A stretch of DNA of 14,074 nucleotides from NCBI GenBank assembly GCA_003566875.1, contig PXBQ01000328.1, positions 1 through 14,074 of the forward strand, given 5' to 3'. Shown piece after piece: positions 1 to 6,608 of this stretch. The position numbers and the translations under genes are program-made. The stretch is from Spirochaetaceae bacterium (GTDB lineage: Bacteria; Spirochaetota; Spirochaetia; DSM-27196; PXBQ01). Numbering within the stretch: position 1 is the first letter of the stretch; each line of letters opens with the position of its first letter. The notes beneath the pieces were generated by a model. It searched no databases. It worked only from the letters and a program-made list of their open reading frames with translations, and was not told where the DNA came from.

Positions 1-813
1 ATAGAGATAAAGCTCTTTTGTGTTCCACGTTGTCGCGAAGTCGACGCCGAGACTGAACGACGAGTGCCCCCAGTTGAACTTCTCGATCGCCTCCCCGAGC
101 GTGTACTGCGTGTCGAGCACCATCATATCCGCGTTCCCGTAGAACGATGCGTTTTCTTCGGTTTTGTCGAAATCATGATCCCGAAGTTCGGTGTCGCTCG
201 CGTACACGAATACCTTGCCGTTCTCTTCGAAACGATATCCGAATGCGCGTCCCGGATGGTTCAATTCTAACCACGAAACACGAGCCGAACCGATTGTGAA
301 TACCCGCTCTGTGACGGTTTGATAAACCAGCGACTTGCTCATCTTTTCGTCCATCGTAATCGGGAAGTACGGGTGAACCATGTGACTTTTCAAGATCTTT
401 TCAAGATCTCCGAGCGGACTATAAAACGTAACGGAACACCGAGGATCGTACGCGGGAGCGAAAAACGGAAGGCCCTGGACGTGATCGTAGTGAAAATGGG
501 AAAAAAGCACGTGGAACGTCCTCGGTGCCTCGACGCGACGTTTCAAGTCGGCGGACAACGCTCCGATACCGCTACCGGCGTCGATTATGACCGTCGTTTT
601 GTCGGCCAGCGTAATCTCGATGCACGACGTATTCCCTCCGACAGTTCCGAAAAGCCACGACGGAAGCCGATCAAGAAACGCCTCCCGCGAGTCAGGTGAC
701 GCCAGATCAGCGGGTTTGGCGCGCATAAGCACGCTCGAGATCTTCTTTCGGACGACTTCCGGCCGAGTCGGCGTCGGGATTGATCCACGCGCACCCCAAA
801 ATTTCACGATCAT
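1..813 (-). CDS. MBL-fold metallohydrolase (3' end cut off by window edge)
   Basis: My own reading of the minus strand gives an open frame of 271 residues from ATG at 813 to the window edge with no stop, so the C-terminus is missing. It begins MIVKFWGARGSIPTPT, typical of small metallo-beta-lactamase-fold hydrolases, followed by GGNTSC, IIDAGSG and the metal-binding signature SHFHYDH (about residues 105-111). A further His (NHPG, about 186) and Asp (YASDTE, about 207) fit the second metal site. Family members are cytosolic binuclear zinc hydrolases, often phosphodiesterases; the substrate cannot be told here. The start lies 35 bases after the stop of the cysteine-cluster gene, so the two are probably co-transcribed. 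No convincing Shine-Dalgarno is visible. An insert of about 35 residues between the first strand and the GGNTSC motif gives a longer N-terminus than in the shortest relatives. The family call is firm; the function is open. Confidence 0.9.
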   Translation of the reverse strand, partial: MIVKFWGARGSIPTPTRPEVVRKKISSVLMRAKPADLASPDSREAFLDRLPSWLFGTVGGNTSCIEITLADKTTVIIDAGSGIGALSADLKRRVEAPRTFHVLFSHFHYDHVQGLPFFAPAYDPRCSVTFYSPLGDLEKILKSHMVHPYFPITMDEKMSKSLVYQTVTERVFTIGSARVSWLELNHPGRAFGYRFEENGKVFVYASDTELRDHDFDKTEENASFYGNADMMVLDTQYTLGEAIEKFNWGHSSFSLGVDFATTWNTKELYLY

Positions 814-848
814 AACCGCAGCCCGTACCTTTCGTGCACTATCGCCCC

Positions 849-1292
849 CTACTCCGGTGAAGCGAATTTCTCGGTTGCGCGGAGTTCCAGCCGGCGTTCG
901 ATCTCGTCGGCCGAATATGTTCGACCTATGTTGATACCGGGACACTCCTTGGCAACATCGTCCCACGAATCACGGTTTTCGAGATTATGTCGCCAGAACG
1001 GGTACGCTCGGCACTGGAGCGGCCGAAACTCGTACACCGAACAGCCGCCGTTCTGCCAGAACACACAGTCAAAATTCCGCTTCTCTTTCAACGACACGCG
1101 CGTGAACCCACCGATATGCACGACGGTGCAGTACGTGTCGATCAACTCTTTTCTGCCCACTTGAAGACCGTCGCACAGTTTTTTTACGTCGGACTCGGTC
1201 AGAAAAACGTACCCCGAATCGAAACGACAACACAGAGAACACCGCGTACACGCGAAACGTAAACCATGTTTGTACACCGTATCGTGTTCCAT
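849..1292 (-). CDS. YkgJ-type cysteine-cluster protein (putative metal chelating)
   Basis: 147 residues from ATG at 1292. Cysteines C15, C18, C21 and C22 form a CxxCxxCC cluster. C76, C84 and C94 follow, the last within RPLQCRAYPF, with C117 near the end. This is the pattern of the YkgJ / zinc- or iron-chelating family (PF03692 type), sometimes annotated as Fe-S oxidoreductase. Biochemical function is unknown for the family. The start is chosen because GGAG lies eight bases upstream and the protein then begins just before the first cluster. The frame stays open upstream through both tRNA genes, but that extension is tRNA read as protein. A perfect TATAAT sits about 75 bases upstream, giving it a promoter separate from the tRNAs. 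The metallohydrolase gene follows after 35 bases. Confidence 0.88.
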   Translation of the reverse strand: MEHDTVYKHGLRFACTRCSLCCRFDSGYVFLTESDVKKLCDGLQVGRKELIDTYCTVVHIGGFTRVSLKEKRNFDCVFWQNGGCSVYEFRPLQCRAYPFWRHNLENRDSWDDVAKECPGINIGRTYSADEIERRLELRATEKFASPE

Positions 1293-1323
1293 CACGCGGT
1301 CTCCGCCAAATTCTCTCCTTGCT

Positions 1324-1337
1324 CTCCGAAGTCGGAG
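1324..1337 (-). other. Small hairpin in the leader of the cysteine-cluster gene
   Basis: CTCCG-ACTT-CGGAG (minus strand) forms a five-base-pair stem with a four-base loop between the candidate promoter and the ribosome binding site. It is short, and whether it has a role is unknown. Confidence 0.25.
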
Positions 1338-1367
1338 CGTTTTACGAGTCTTTTTACAATATACCAC

Positions 1368-1373
1368 ATTATA
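1368..1373 (-). promoter_or_regulatory. -10 element upstream of the cysteine-cluster gene
   Basis: The minus strand carries a perfect TATAAT here, in the 225-base gap between tRNA-Tyr and the cysteine-cluster gene. The -35 region 17-18 bases upstream (TTTTCC/TTTCCT) is poor, and a second TATATT lies a few bases downstream. The rest of the gap holds nothing recognisable except a weak hairpin near the tRNA end. Confidence 0.45.
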
Positions 1374-1517
1374 ACGGATTTCATTACACGAGGAAAACCA
1401 CAGAGAAGATAGTGAAGCCGGTTGCCGTCGTTGATCTGCCGACGACCGCCGATTACGCGCCTTGAGTCGGTTCCCAACAAGGTCGCGCAGGCCGTCTCTC
1501 GGCCTCTGTCCCGAAAA

Positions 1518-1599
1518 TGGGGAGTGAAGGATTCGAACCTTCGAAGGCGTTGCCAACAGATTTACAGTCTGCCCCCTTTGGCCACTCGGGAAACTCCCC
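1518..1599 (-). tRNA. tRNA-Tyr (GTA)
   Basis: The minus strand folds as a type II tRNA of 82 bases. The acceptor stem GGGGAGT pairs with ACTCCCC. The D-arm has a CCC/GGG stem. The anticodon stem is GCAGA/TCTGT with loop CTGTAAA, anticodon GTA at 1565-1563. There is a long variable arm (GGC-AAC-GCC) and a T-arm GAAGG-TTCGAAT-CCTTC. The discriminator base is A. No CCA is encoded (the next bases are TTT), so the end must be added by a CCA-adding enzyme; one is encoded at the right of this window. It lies 22 bases behind tRNA-Thr and is presumably cut from the same transcript. Confidence 0.97.
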
Positions 1600-1621
1600 T
1601 TGCCGTTCATATCGTTTTCCG

Positions 1622-1695
1622 AGCCATCTGCCGGATTCGAACCGGCGACCCCGAGATTACAAATCACGTGCTCTGACCAGCTGAGCTAAGATGGC
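1622..1695 (-). tRNA. tRNA-Thr (TGT)
   Basis: A 74-base cloverleaf on the minus strand. The acceptor stem GCCATCT pairs with AGATGGC. The D-arm is GCTC...GAGC and the T-arm GCCGG-TTCGAAT-CCGGC. The anticodon loop TTTGTAA carries TGT (Thr). The discriminator is T and no CCA is encoded. The anticodon stem CGTGA/TCTCG has one T-T mismatch in the middle pair (29-41), which is unusual. Followed by tRNA-Tyr in the same direction; the Thr-Tyr order also occurs in tRNA clusters of other bacteria. Confidence 0.96.
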
Positions 1696-1728
1696 GCGTA
1701 CCGATACGTTCGGTTTGCAGGTAGATAA

Positions 1729-1756
1729 TCTATAAGGTTCAGCTACCGGGTGTCAA
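1729..1756 (-). promoter_or_regulatory. Sigma-70-type promoter of the tRNA-Thr/tRNA-Tyr unit
   Basis: On the minus strand a perfect TTGACA (1756-1751) is followed after 16 bases by TATAGA (1734-1729), about 33 bases before the mature 5' end of tRNA-Thr. The strong -35 and the position fit a tRNA promoter. The remaining bases up to the map stop codon (1757-1820) show no clear terminator. Confidence 0.6.
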
Positions 1757-1820
1757 GACCACCAACGCAGGTTTTTGTCGGCCGATTCAACGCCGTAACG
1801 TTATGCGTGCGCGTTCGCGA

Positions 1821-2597
1821 TCACCACGGGGGAAGATCAGGCAAGGAACCGTCGGGAAAAGTGAGGACATCGACCCCGTCCGAGAGCACAGCAACGGTGT
1901 GTTCGAACTGCGCGGTTGCCGTGCCGTCGAGACACGTGTAAGACCATCCATCGTCCATCAGAGTCGCATCGGTCTTTTCGAGTGCAAGAATCGGCTCGAT
2001 AGTGAAAACCATACCGGTCTCGATAGCAACCCCACCCGTCACACGACGAACGTGCGGAATCGACGGGGGTTCGTGTAGCCGTGAACCGATCCCGTGGCCG
2101 ACAAATCCCGGAAGCACGACGCAACCGAACCGTCTCGCTTCGGCCTCGACCGCGCGCCCGATGTCTCCGGTACTACCGCCGACACAGACCGCACGTATGC
2201 CGGCGCATGTGGCCTTCCATGCCGCCGAGACTAACCGCCGACGATCGGCGCTCACGTTCCCGACGAAGTACGTCCACGCCCCATCGCCCATCCATCCATC
2301 GAGTTCACACGCGACATCCAACGTGAATACGTCGCCGTCCATAAGCGGCTGGGTGTTCGGAATCCCGTGGACCGCGACGTTGTTCACCGAAATACTCGTC
2401 GCGCACGGATAGAGATTCAGGTCAAGTGCGGTGCGAGCCGAAACGCGTCGCAACTCGTCATGGCAGAAACGGTCGATCGTGATGGGAGTTTCACCGGAAC
2501 GCGCGAACGATGAAACCGAACGAAGAATCGAGGCAACGACTTCAGCCGCGCGGCGCAGTCGCAGGATCTCTACCGCGGTTCGCCTGATGGCTTTCAC
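1821..2597 (-). CDS. map: Methionine aminopeptidase, type I
   Basis: 258 residues, matching the usual length of the short bacterial enzyme. It removes the N-terminal methionine from new proteins in the cytosol using a two-metal centre. All expected residues are visible with the E. coli spacing: substrate-site H77 (VAVHGIP), metal ligands D94 and D105 (TLDVACELDGWMGD), H168 (GHGIG), E201 (TIEP) and E232 (QFEHTV), plus H175 (RLHEPP). The start is GTG at 2597, sharing the sequence GTGA with the stop codon of the chorismate mutase gene. No separate Shine-Dalgarno is seen, so translation is probably coupled. The N-terminus (MKAIRRTAVEILRLR) aligns well with the family, supporting this start. Confidence 0.96.
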   Translation of the reverse strand: MKAIRRTAVEILRLRRAAEVVASILRSVSSFARSGETPITIDRFCHDELRRVSARTALDLNLYPCATSISVNNVAVHGIPNTQPLMDGDVFTLDVACELDGWMGDGAWTYFVGNVSADRRRLVSAAWKATCAGIRAVCVGGSTGDIGRAVEAEARRFGCVVLPGFVGHGIGSRLHEPPSIPHVRRVTGGVAIETGMVFTIEPILALEKTDATLMDDGWSYTCLDGTATAQFEHTVAVLSDGVDVLTFPDGSLPDLPPW

Positions 2598-2956
2598 GAA
2601 CTGATATCGGGCCTGAGTTGATCGGCCCCGTCGAGGTACACGGGCGACGGTCTTTCTCCTTCCGGCGCGCGGTACGTCACGAGAACTCGTATCACGCGCG
2701 GCAGATCACCCTCATACGTGGGTTCTTGCGTACAAAACAACGGTACCGCCGCGAACCCGATGCCCCGCAACGCACGTGCGGGATTCTCCGCGTTTAGGTC
2801 CCGTGTCACAGAGAAAATGACGCTCACACAACTGTGCTGCTCGATCCCATTCTTGCCGAGTAAAGCCGGAACGAGTTTCCGTACCGCTGCAGAGATCGAT
2901 TCACGCGAGTTTTCAGAAACCTGGATAGCACCACGAACCGCAAACACTGTTTCCAT
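2594..2956 (-). CDS. aroH: Monofunctional chorismate mutase, AroH class
   Basis: Converts chorismate to prephenate, the branch step to phenylalanine and tyrosine. From ATG at 2956 the protein is 120 residues; B. subtilis AroH has 127. Active-site residues fall at nearly the same positions as in that enzyme: R8 (AVRGA; R7 in B. subtilis), C75 and E78 (LFCTQEP), R90 (RVIRVLVTY) and Y107 (PVYLDGA). Expected fold is the trimeric alpha/beta AroH type, unrelated to AroQ. The frame is open further upstream with ATG at 2998 and TTG at 3001, but the conserved region begins directly at METVFAVRGA, so I prefer 2956. None of these starts has a good Shine-Dalgarno. The stop overlaps the map start codon. 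The rest of the aromatic pathway is not in the window. Confidence 0.92.
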   Translation of the reverse strand: METVFAVRGAIQVSENSRESISAAVRKLVPALLGKNGIEQHSCVSVIFSVTRDLNAENPARALRGIGFAAVPLFCTQEPTYEGDLPRVIRVLVTYRAPEGERPSPVYLDGADQLRPDISS

Positions 2957-3026
2957 GGGCAGTACAGTACCACGAATACCCGAAACCTCGGAAGTCATCA
3001 AACGAAAAGAGACGGCCGTGTTCGAC

Positions 3027-3374
3027 TCAAAAAAGCGGGTGCGAGAGAACGTCGATCAAGTTCACCGCAATCGCGACGGCAACACCGAACGCCGTCGCGA
3101 CGATCCTAACGAGAAACCGGAAAAAATAAACGCGGCGACGAAAAAACATCCAAACGATGAGAAGAATAACCATGTACGCGTTGAACACCGCGCAGAGAAC
3201 AGCGAGCGGCTGCAGGACCCCAATTATGAGAATGAGCGTAGTTTCGAGGAATCCCTGCAGACTGCCCACGATCAACACGGCCGTCGTTACCACGGTAGAA
3301 AGGAAGAAGAAAGTCGCGGTACTCCCGAAAAAACGTACCGTTCGGATTATTCGATGCCCTCTTGCGCGTTTCAC
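3027..3374 (-). CDS. Small membrane protein of unknown function
   Basis: 115 residues, GTG start at 3374. A basic N-terminus (MKRARGHRIIRTVRFFG) is followed by three to four hydrophobic segments: about 17-37, about 43-75 (long enough for two passes, ending at basic FFRRR) and about 85-108. No conserved motif is recognised. It lies upstream of aroH on the same strand, 25-70 bases away depending on the aroH start, so it probably heads this operon. There is no Shine-Dalgarno; instead TAGAAT sits exactly six bases before the GTG, which would give a leaderless message. The opposite strand is also open here but reads as arginine-rich nonsense upstream of the SPFH gene. Reality of the gene is likely from the hydrophobic pattern; the function is unknown. 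Confidence 0.68.
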   Translation of the reverse strand: MKRARGHRIIRTVRFFGSTATFFFLSTVVTTAVLIVGSLQGFLETTLILIIGVLQPLAVLCAVFNAYMVILLIVWMFFRRRVYFFRFLVRIVATAFGVAVAIAVNLIDVLSHPLF

Positions 3375-3380
3375 GCCGTT

Positions 3381-3386
3381 ATTCTA
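3381..3386 (-). promoter_or_regulatory. Candidate -10 (TAGAAT) six bases before the membrane protein start
   Basis: The minus strand reads TAGAAT, then six bases, then GTG at 3374. TAGAAT matches five of six -10 consensus bases. The -35 region is poor (ATGCAT at 17 spacing). It would start transcription at or next to the start codon. Confidence 0.4.
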
Positions 3387-3441
3387 TCCGACGCGCTGCA
3401 TCCATGCATAGCTCCCGTCCGAGCTCCCACCCGAACGCCGC

Positions 3442-3470
3442 TTGCATCGACGCGCAGGAATTACTACTAT
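3442..3470 (+). promoter_or_regulatory. Sigma-70-type promoter for the SPFH-HIT operon
   Basis: TTGCAT (3442-3447), a 17-base spacer, and TACTAT (3465-3470). Transcription would begin near 3477. A ribosome binding site AGGGGG (3482-3487) lies four bases before the ATG at 3492. The leader is therefore only about 15 bases. It shares the 117-base divergent gap with the start of the membrane protein gene. Confidence 0.55.
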
Positions 3471-3491
3471 GGATCGTACCCAGGGGGCACA

Positions 3492-4322
3492 ATGAAGAAA
3501 TTCGTGTTCGCTATCATCATTCTCGCCCTTGCGGGCGCCGCAGTTTTCGTGGTGGGATCGATCCATCTTTTTCTGCCCCCAAACTCGTACGCGGTCGTGT
3601 TCTCAAAGACCGACGGCTGGCAACCCGAGCCGTTTGCAGCTGGAGAATTTGCCTGGCTTTGGCAACGCTTGCTCCCGACGAACACCACAATTCTCGTTTA
3701 CACGATCGAACCGGACCGGGTTTCGATCTCTGAAAGCGGATCGTTACCCTCTGCAGCGGTCTACGCCGAGCACATCGGCGTAGGAAATGCCTTTGATTAC
3801 GCGGTGGATCTCGACGTCACGTATAAGATCCGACCTCGTCTGTTGCCGATTCTTGCTCAAGACGATGTGCTCCCGGATGATCTTCCGCAGTGGCGTGAGG
3901 TATTTGCCGATTCCATCCGAGCGGCCGTTCACGCGGAGGTCTCAAACATAATTCGTGGCGACACGACGTTTCCTACGGCCGACGCTCTGAGCGATCTCAT
4001 TTCCACAAGAATCGGAACCACGTTTCCGGACGTTGAAGTACGCACCACCGTCGTGTCCCGCATGAACCTTCCCGACCGCGAACTGTTCGAGCAGGCGCGG
4101 ACGAGCTACTCACGTGAGCTGGAGGCGCGTACGAACGCCGCGATCGACGCTGCAGCCGCGGCGGCCGTCCGCGACGTCACCGAGGCTAAGCAGATCGAAA
4201 CGCTTGAGCGGTACGGTGAGGTTCTCTCGCGGTACCCCGTACTTCTCGAATACTTCGTGATGGCCGCCGAAAAAGGCGCCGACCCGTTGCAGCTTAACGC
4301 CATTCCGATAGGACCGCAGTGA
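3492..4322 (+). CDS. SPFH/band-7 (prohibitin-like) membrane protein
   Basis: 276 residues. An N-terminal hydrophobic anchor (about 3-28, MKKFVFAIIILALAG...) has only a short basic start. An SPFH-like beta/alpha region follows (about 30-195), with pieces such as YAVVFSKTDGW, VDLDVTYKIRP and IRAAVHAEVSNIIRGDTTFP. Then comes an alanine- and glutamate-rich helix likely to form a coiled coil (about 198-245) with a short tail. This order is that of bacterial prohibitin/stomatin-like proteins, which assemble on the membrane and often help membrane proteases or lipid domains. The start at 3492 is chosen for the Shine-Dalgarno AGGGGG, the promoter just upstream and the anchor sequence; the frame is open far upstream but reads as nonsense. 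No NfeD or FtsH partner is adjacent. The HIT gene overlaps its stop. The family call is based on pattern, without alignment. Confidence 0.8.
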   Translation: MKKFVFAIIILALAGAAVFVVGSIHLFLPPNSYAVVFSKTDGWQPEPFAAGEFAWLWQRLLPTNTTILVYTIEPDRVSISESGSLPSAAVYAEHIGVGNAFDYAVDLDVTYKIRPRLLPILAQDDVLPDDLPQWREVFADSIRAAVHAEVSNIIRGDTTFPTADALSDLISTRIGTTFPDVEVRTTVVSRMNLPDRELFEQARTSYSRELEARTNAAIDAAAAAAVRDVTEAKQIETLERYGEVLSRYPVLLEYFVMAAEKGADPLQLNAIPIGPQ

Positions 4323-4810
4323 AGTACTTCTTCAACTTCTCTAAACTCGCGTACGTGAAAGGCAAGAAACCCCGGGGATGCATACTGTGCCTGATTGCCG
4401 CCGGATCGTCGTCGGTCGAAGATTTGACCGTCTTCGAGGATGAATTGTTCATCGTGTGCGTCAACTTGTACCCGTACAACCCAGGACATCTCATGGTGTT
4501 TCCGCGTCGGCATATCCTCGATATTCGACAGTACACCGAAGCGGAACAGACACGCCTTGCGCGTCTCACGCGTCATACGCTCGACGTACTCGATCGCACT
4601 CACTCGCCGGCGGGCTACAACGTAGGCTACAACATGGGCCCTGTCGCGGGCGCCTCGATCCGCCACGTACACTGTCACGTGATTCCACGCTACAGAAATG
4701 AAACCGGGATCTCCGACGTGATCGCGGGCCGTCGCGTCCTAGTCGAGAATCCGCTCGAAACACGCGACCACATTCGCACCGCGTTCGCAGCTATCACGCC
4801 GAGTCCGTGA
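4319..4810 (+). CDS. HIT-family nucleotide hydrolase/phosphorylase
   Basis: 163 residues. The histidine triad is intact: HVHCHV at 116-121, with H118 or H120 expected as the nucleotide-acceptor region. GHLMVFPRRH (56-65) is the usual second motif. CILC (21-24) together with H65 and H116 suggests the zinc site seen in the Ap4A-phosphorylase-like branch. Such enzymes act on diadenosine polyphosphates or nucleoside phosphoramidates in the cytosol. The start is GTG at 4319, sharing GTGA with the stop of the SPFH gene; AGGA lies five bases upstream, so translation is coupled. The stop is seven bases from the convergent stop of the DUF5312-like gene, with no terminator visible between them. Confidence 0.9.
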   Translation: MKYFFNFSKLAYVKGKKPRGCILCLIAAGSSSVEDLTVFEDELFIVCVNLYPYNPGHLMVFPRRHILDIRQYTEAEQTRLARLTRHTLDVLDRTHSPAGYNVGYNMGPVAGASIRHVHCHVIPRYRNETGISDVIAGRRVLVENPLETRDHIRTAFAAITPSP

Positions 4811-4817
4811 AGCTCGG

Positions 4818-6608
4818 TCAGTGACCTTCTTCGATCGAAACTAGTTGGACAATAAGTTTCTTGACGGTCTCAATGAGCCGAATTTGCTCCTTCAACGATT
4901 CGTTAAAAACGTTACCCGTCGTTTCGCGGCCTTGCATTTTAGCGGAGGCCGGCATATCGCGATGCGCCCGCTCATGTCGTCTGATTGCATCGCGAAAGAT
5001 CGACTCAACTCCGTTCAGATGCTCGAGTCCTTTCTCGAGCAGGGCTTTTGCTTCTCGGTCCTTTTGAGCGACGATGTTTCGGTAACTCCTTTGTTGAGAG
5101 ATATCCTTCTCAACCGAGTACCGGACCCGAAAAAAAGCCTTGCCTTCTTCGGACTCCGGCGAAAACGAATAGTCGAACTCACGAATAGTATCGAGAACGT
5201 CCTCCAACCCCGCTGCATGCAGCACCAAATCGTTTCCGACTTCCCGTCTACGAAACGGCATGTTTCGTTGAAGGATTCTCACAAGATCATGAATCGTACC
5301 GCGATAATGCTGACGCAGAAACGCGTACAATACGTTCAACGACTTCACATACCGGAACGTCGGTAATCCGAGATTGAGTATCGTCGATTGTGCCGAACTC
5401 CGGTAGAACTCAAAGTCAGGTAAAACATCACTGCCAAAAACATCCTTTTTCATTCTGTCGACAATACCCATTCGGAGTTCGGGAAAACGTTTATCAAGCT
5501 CCGTTGCGACCTTTTCTTGAAGCGCGGAAACGTAGAACTCCTTGAGCCGTATCCTCGGAACGTAGACCTGGAATCGGTAATACGGATCACCGGACTCGAC
5601 TCGGATAATGTCGCCGATCGGGAAACTCCGGAAAAAGGATCGAACACCGACCGTGAGCTTCGTTAAGTGTCGCCCGAGCCGTTTCGTCTTTTCCTCGATA
5701 ACCGTACGCGCATCCGTGGACAGGCGCCCAAAGGCGATTCCCGTCTTGTCGGCGAAGTAGAACTCCAGGATCTCGCGGTGGATGACAACCGAGCTCTTCA
5801 GCCGCGAGGCGCTATACGCAGCGTAGTACAGGCGGTCGAGGTACTCGATCACGTCGCGGGCCGCCGCCGGACGAAACGTCGGATTCGCGTCAGGTTCCAT
5901 TCCCTTCGAATCCCATCCGAAATGCGCGAAAAACTGTTCGAACGGAAACAGGCACACGTTCTTGAGGTCGTACAACGGCTGAACTCCGTTTTGAATCTCG
6001 TCGAAAACCGATTCCGGAATGCCGTTGAAATACTCCGCCATCCTCTTCCCGAGCTCCGCCGAAACGGCCTTTTTATTCTCCGTCGTCACGAACGCATCCT
6101 GCAGTTGCGCCGCGGACATGAACTGTTCGAGTTCGTGTTTCGCGTTCGGGATTTTTGTCGCCATGACGTGAAGAATCGAGTCGGCCAAGACGCGCGAGTC
6201 CGCCCACAAGTCTTGAAAAAACGAGATCAACGGATAGACGAGTCGGTACACCTCCCAAACCTGCTGCACGGCCTCGGCGGTTAAAATACCGCCGTCGGGA
6301 TCGACGCTCCCGCCCGTTTTCTCCCGAATCGATTCGCGCATCATCTCCAGTTTGTACTCCGCGAAAACCTCACTCACGGGGCGCGACGACATCAGTCGCC
6401 GCATCGCGAAGCCGATCCGTTCCCGGAGGGTCAATCGCGCGATTTCGGTCGCGATGAGTCGTTGTTTTTCCTCTTCCCGCATCTGTGCCGGATAAATCCT
6501 CACCTCCGTCGGCGACTCCACGCTCAGAGCGCGTTTGATACGTTGTCGGAGCACCCGCCGTTCCTCTTCGGTCAAACTAGCAGCCAGCTGGTGGAGATTA
6601 CTGCTCAT
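4818..6608 (-). CDS. Large spirochaete protein resembling DUF5312
   Basis: 596 residues from ATG at 6608. No catalytic motif, signal peptide or membrane segment is evident. The protein is rich in charged helical sequence, with a leading helix (LTEEERRVLRQRIKRAL) and a central region with aromatic clusters (YPLISFFQDLW, FPFEQFFAHFGWDS). The helical C-terminus (SLKEQIRLIETVKKLIVQL) looks coiled-coil-like. It recalls the spirochaete family of unknown function DUF5312, but this is from memory, not a search. The start is supported by AAGGGGGG a few bases upstream. Another in-frame start exists further up (6662), but it would lie inside the thiamine pyrophosphokinase gene. The first 11 bases overlap the end of that gene (ATGAGCAGTAA), so the two form one operon. 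Probably cytosolic; function unknown. Confidence 0.85.
   Translation of the reverse strand: MSSNLHQLAASLTEEERRVLRQRIKRALSVESPTEVRIYPAQMREEEKQRLIATEIARLTLRERIGFAMRRLMSSRPVSEVFAEYKLEMMRESIREKTGGSVDPDGGILTAEAVQQVWEVYRLVYPLISFFQDLWADSRVLADSILHVMATKIPNAKHELEQFMSAAQLQDAFVTTENKKAVSAELGKRMAEYFNGIPESVFDEIQNGVQPLYDLKNVCLFPFEQFFAHFGWDSKGMEPDANPTFRPAAARDVIEYLDRLYYAAYSASRLKSSVVIHREILEFYFADKTGIAFGRLSTDARTVIEEKTKRLGRHLTKLTVGVRSFFRSFPIGDIIRVESGDPYYRFQVYVPRIRLKEFYVSALQEKVATELDKRFPELRMGIVDRMKKDVFGSDVLPDFEFYRSSAQSTILNLGLPTFRYVKSLNVLYAFLRQHYRGTIHDLVRILQRNMPFRRREVGNDLVLHAAGLEDVLDTIREFDYSFSPESEEGKAFFRVRYSVEKDISQQRSYRNIVAQKDREAKALLEKGLEHLNGVESIFRDAIRRHERAHRDMPASAKMQGRETTGNVFNESLKEQIRLIETVKKLIVQLVSIEEGH

Noticed and set aside
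389..413. Tandem 11-base repeat TTTTCAAGATC inside the metallohydrolase gene
   Set aside because: Two copies only, coding for an ordinary helix segment (DLEKILK); no sign of a mobile or regulatory element.
1489..1505. Hairpin AGGCCG-N5-CGGCCT after tRNA-Tyr
   Set aside because: Only six base pairs and no T-tract, so it cannot be called a terminator with confidence.
1293..1667. Upstream extension of the cysteine-cluster protein through the tRNA genes
   Set aside because: The extra residues are translations of tRNA-Thr and tRNA-Tyr. The start at 1292 has a binding site and a promoter after the tRNAs.
2718..3491. In-frame upstream extension of the SPFH protein by 258 codons
   Set aside because: The extension runs antisense to aroH and the small membrane protein, is highly charged nonsense, and the true start has an anchor sequence, a ribosome binding site and a promoter.
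5667..6284. 205-codon plus-strand open frame inside the DUF5312-like gene
   Set aside because: Antisense to a long continuous coding frame, arginine/valine-rich, no binding site or motif.
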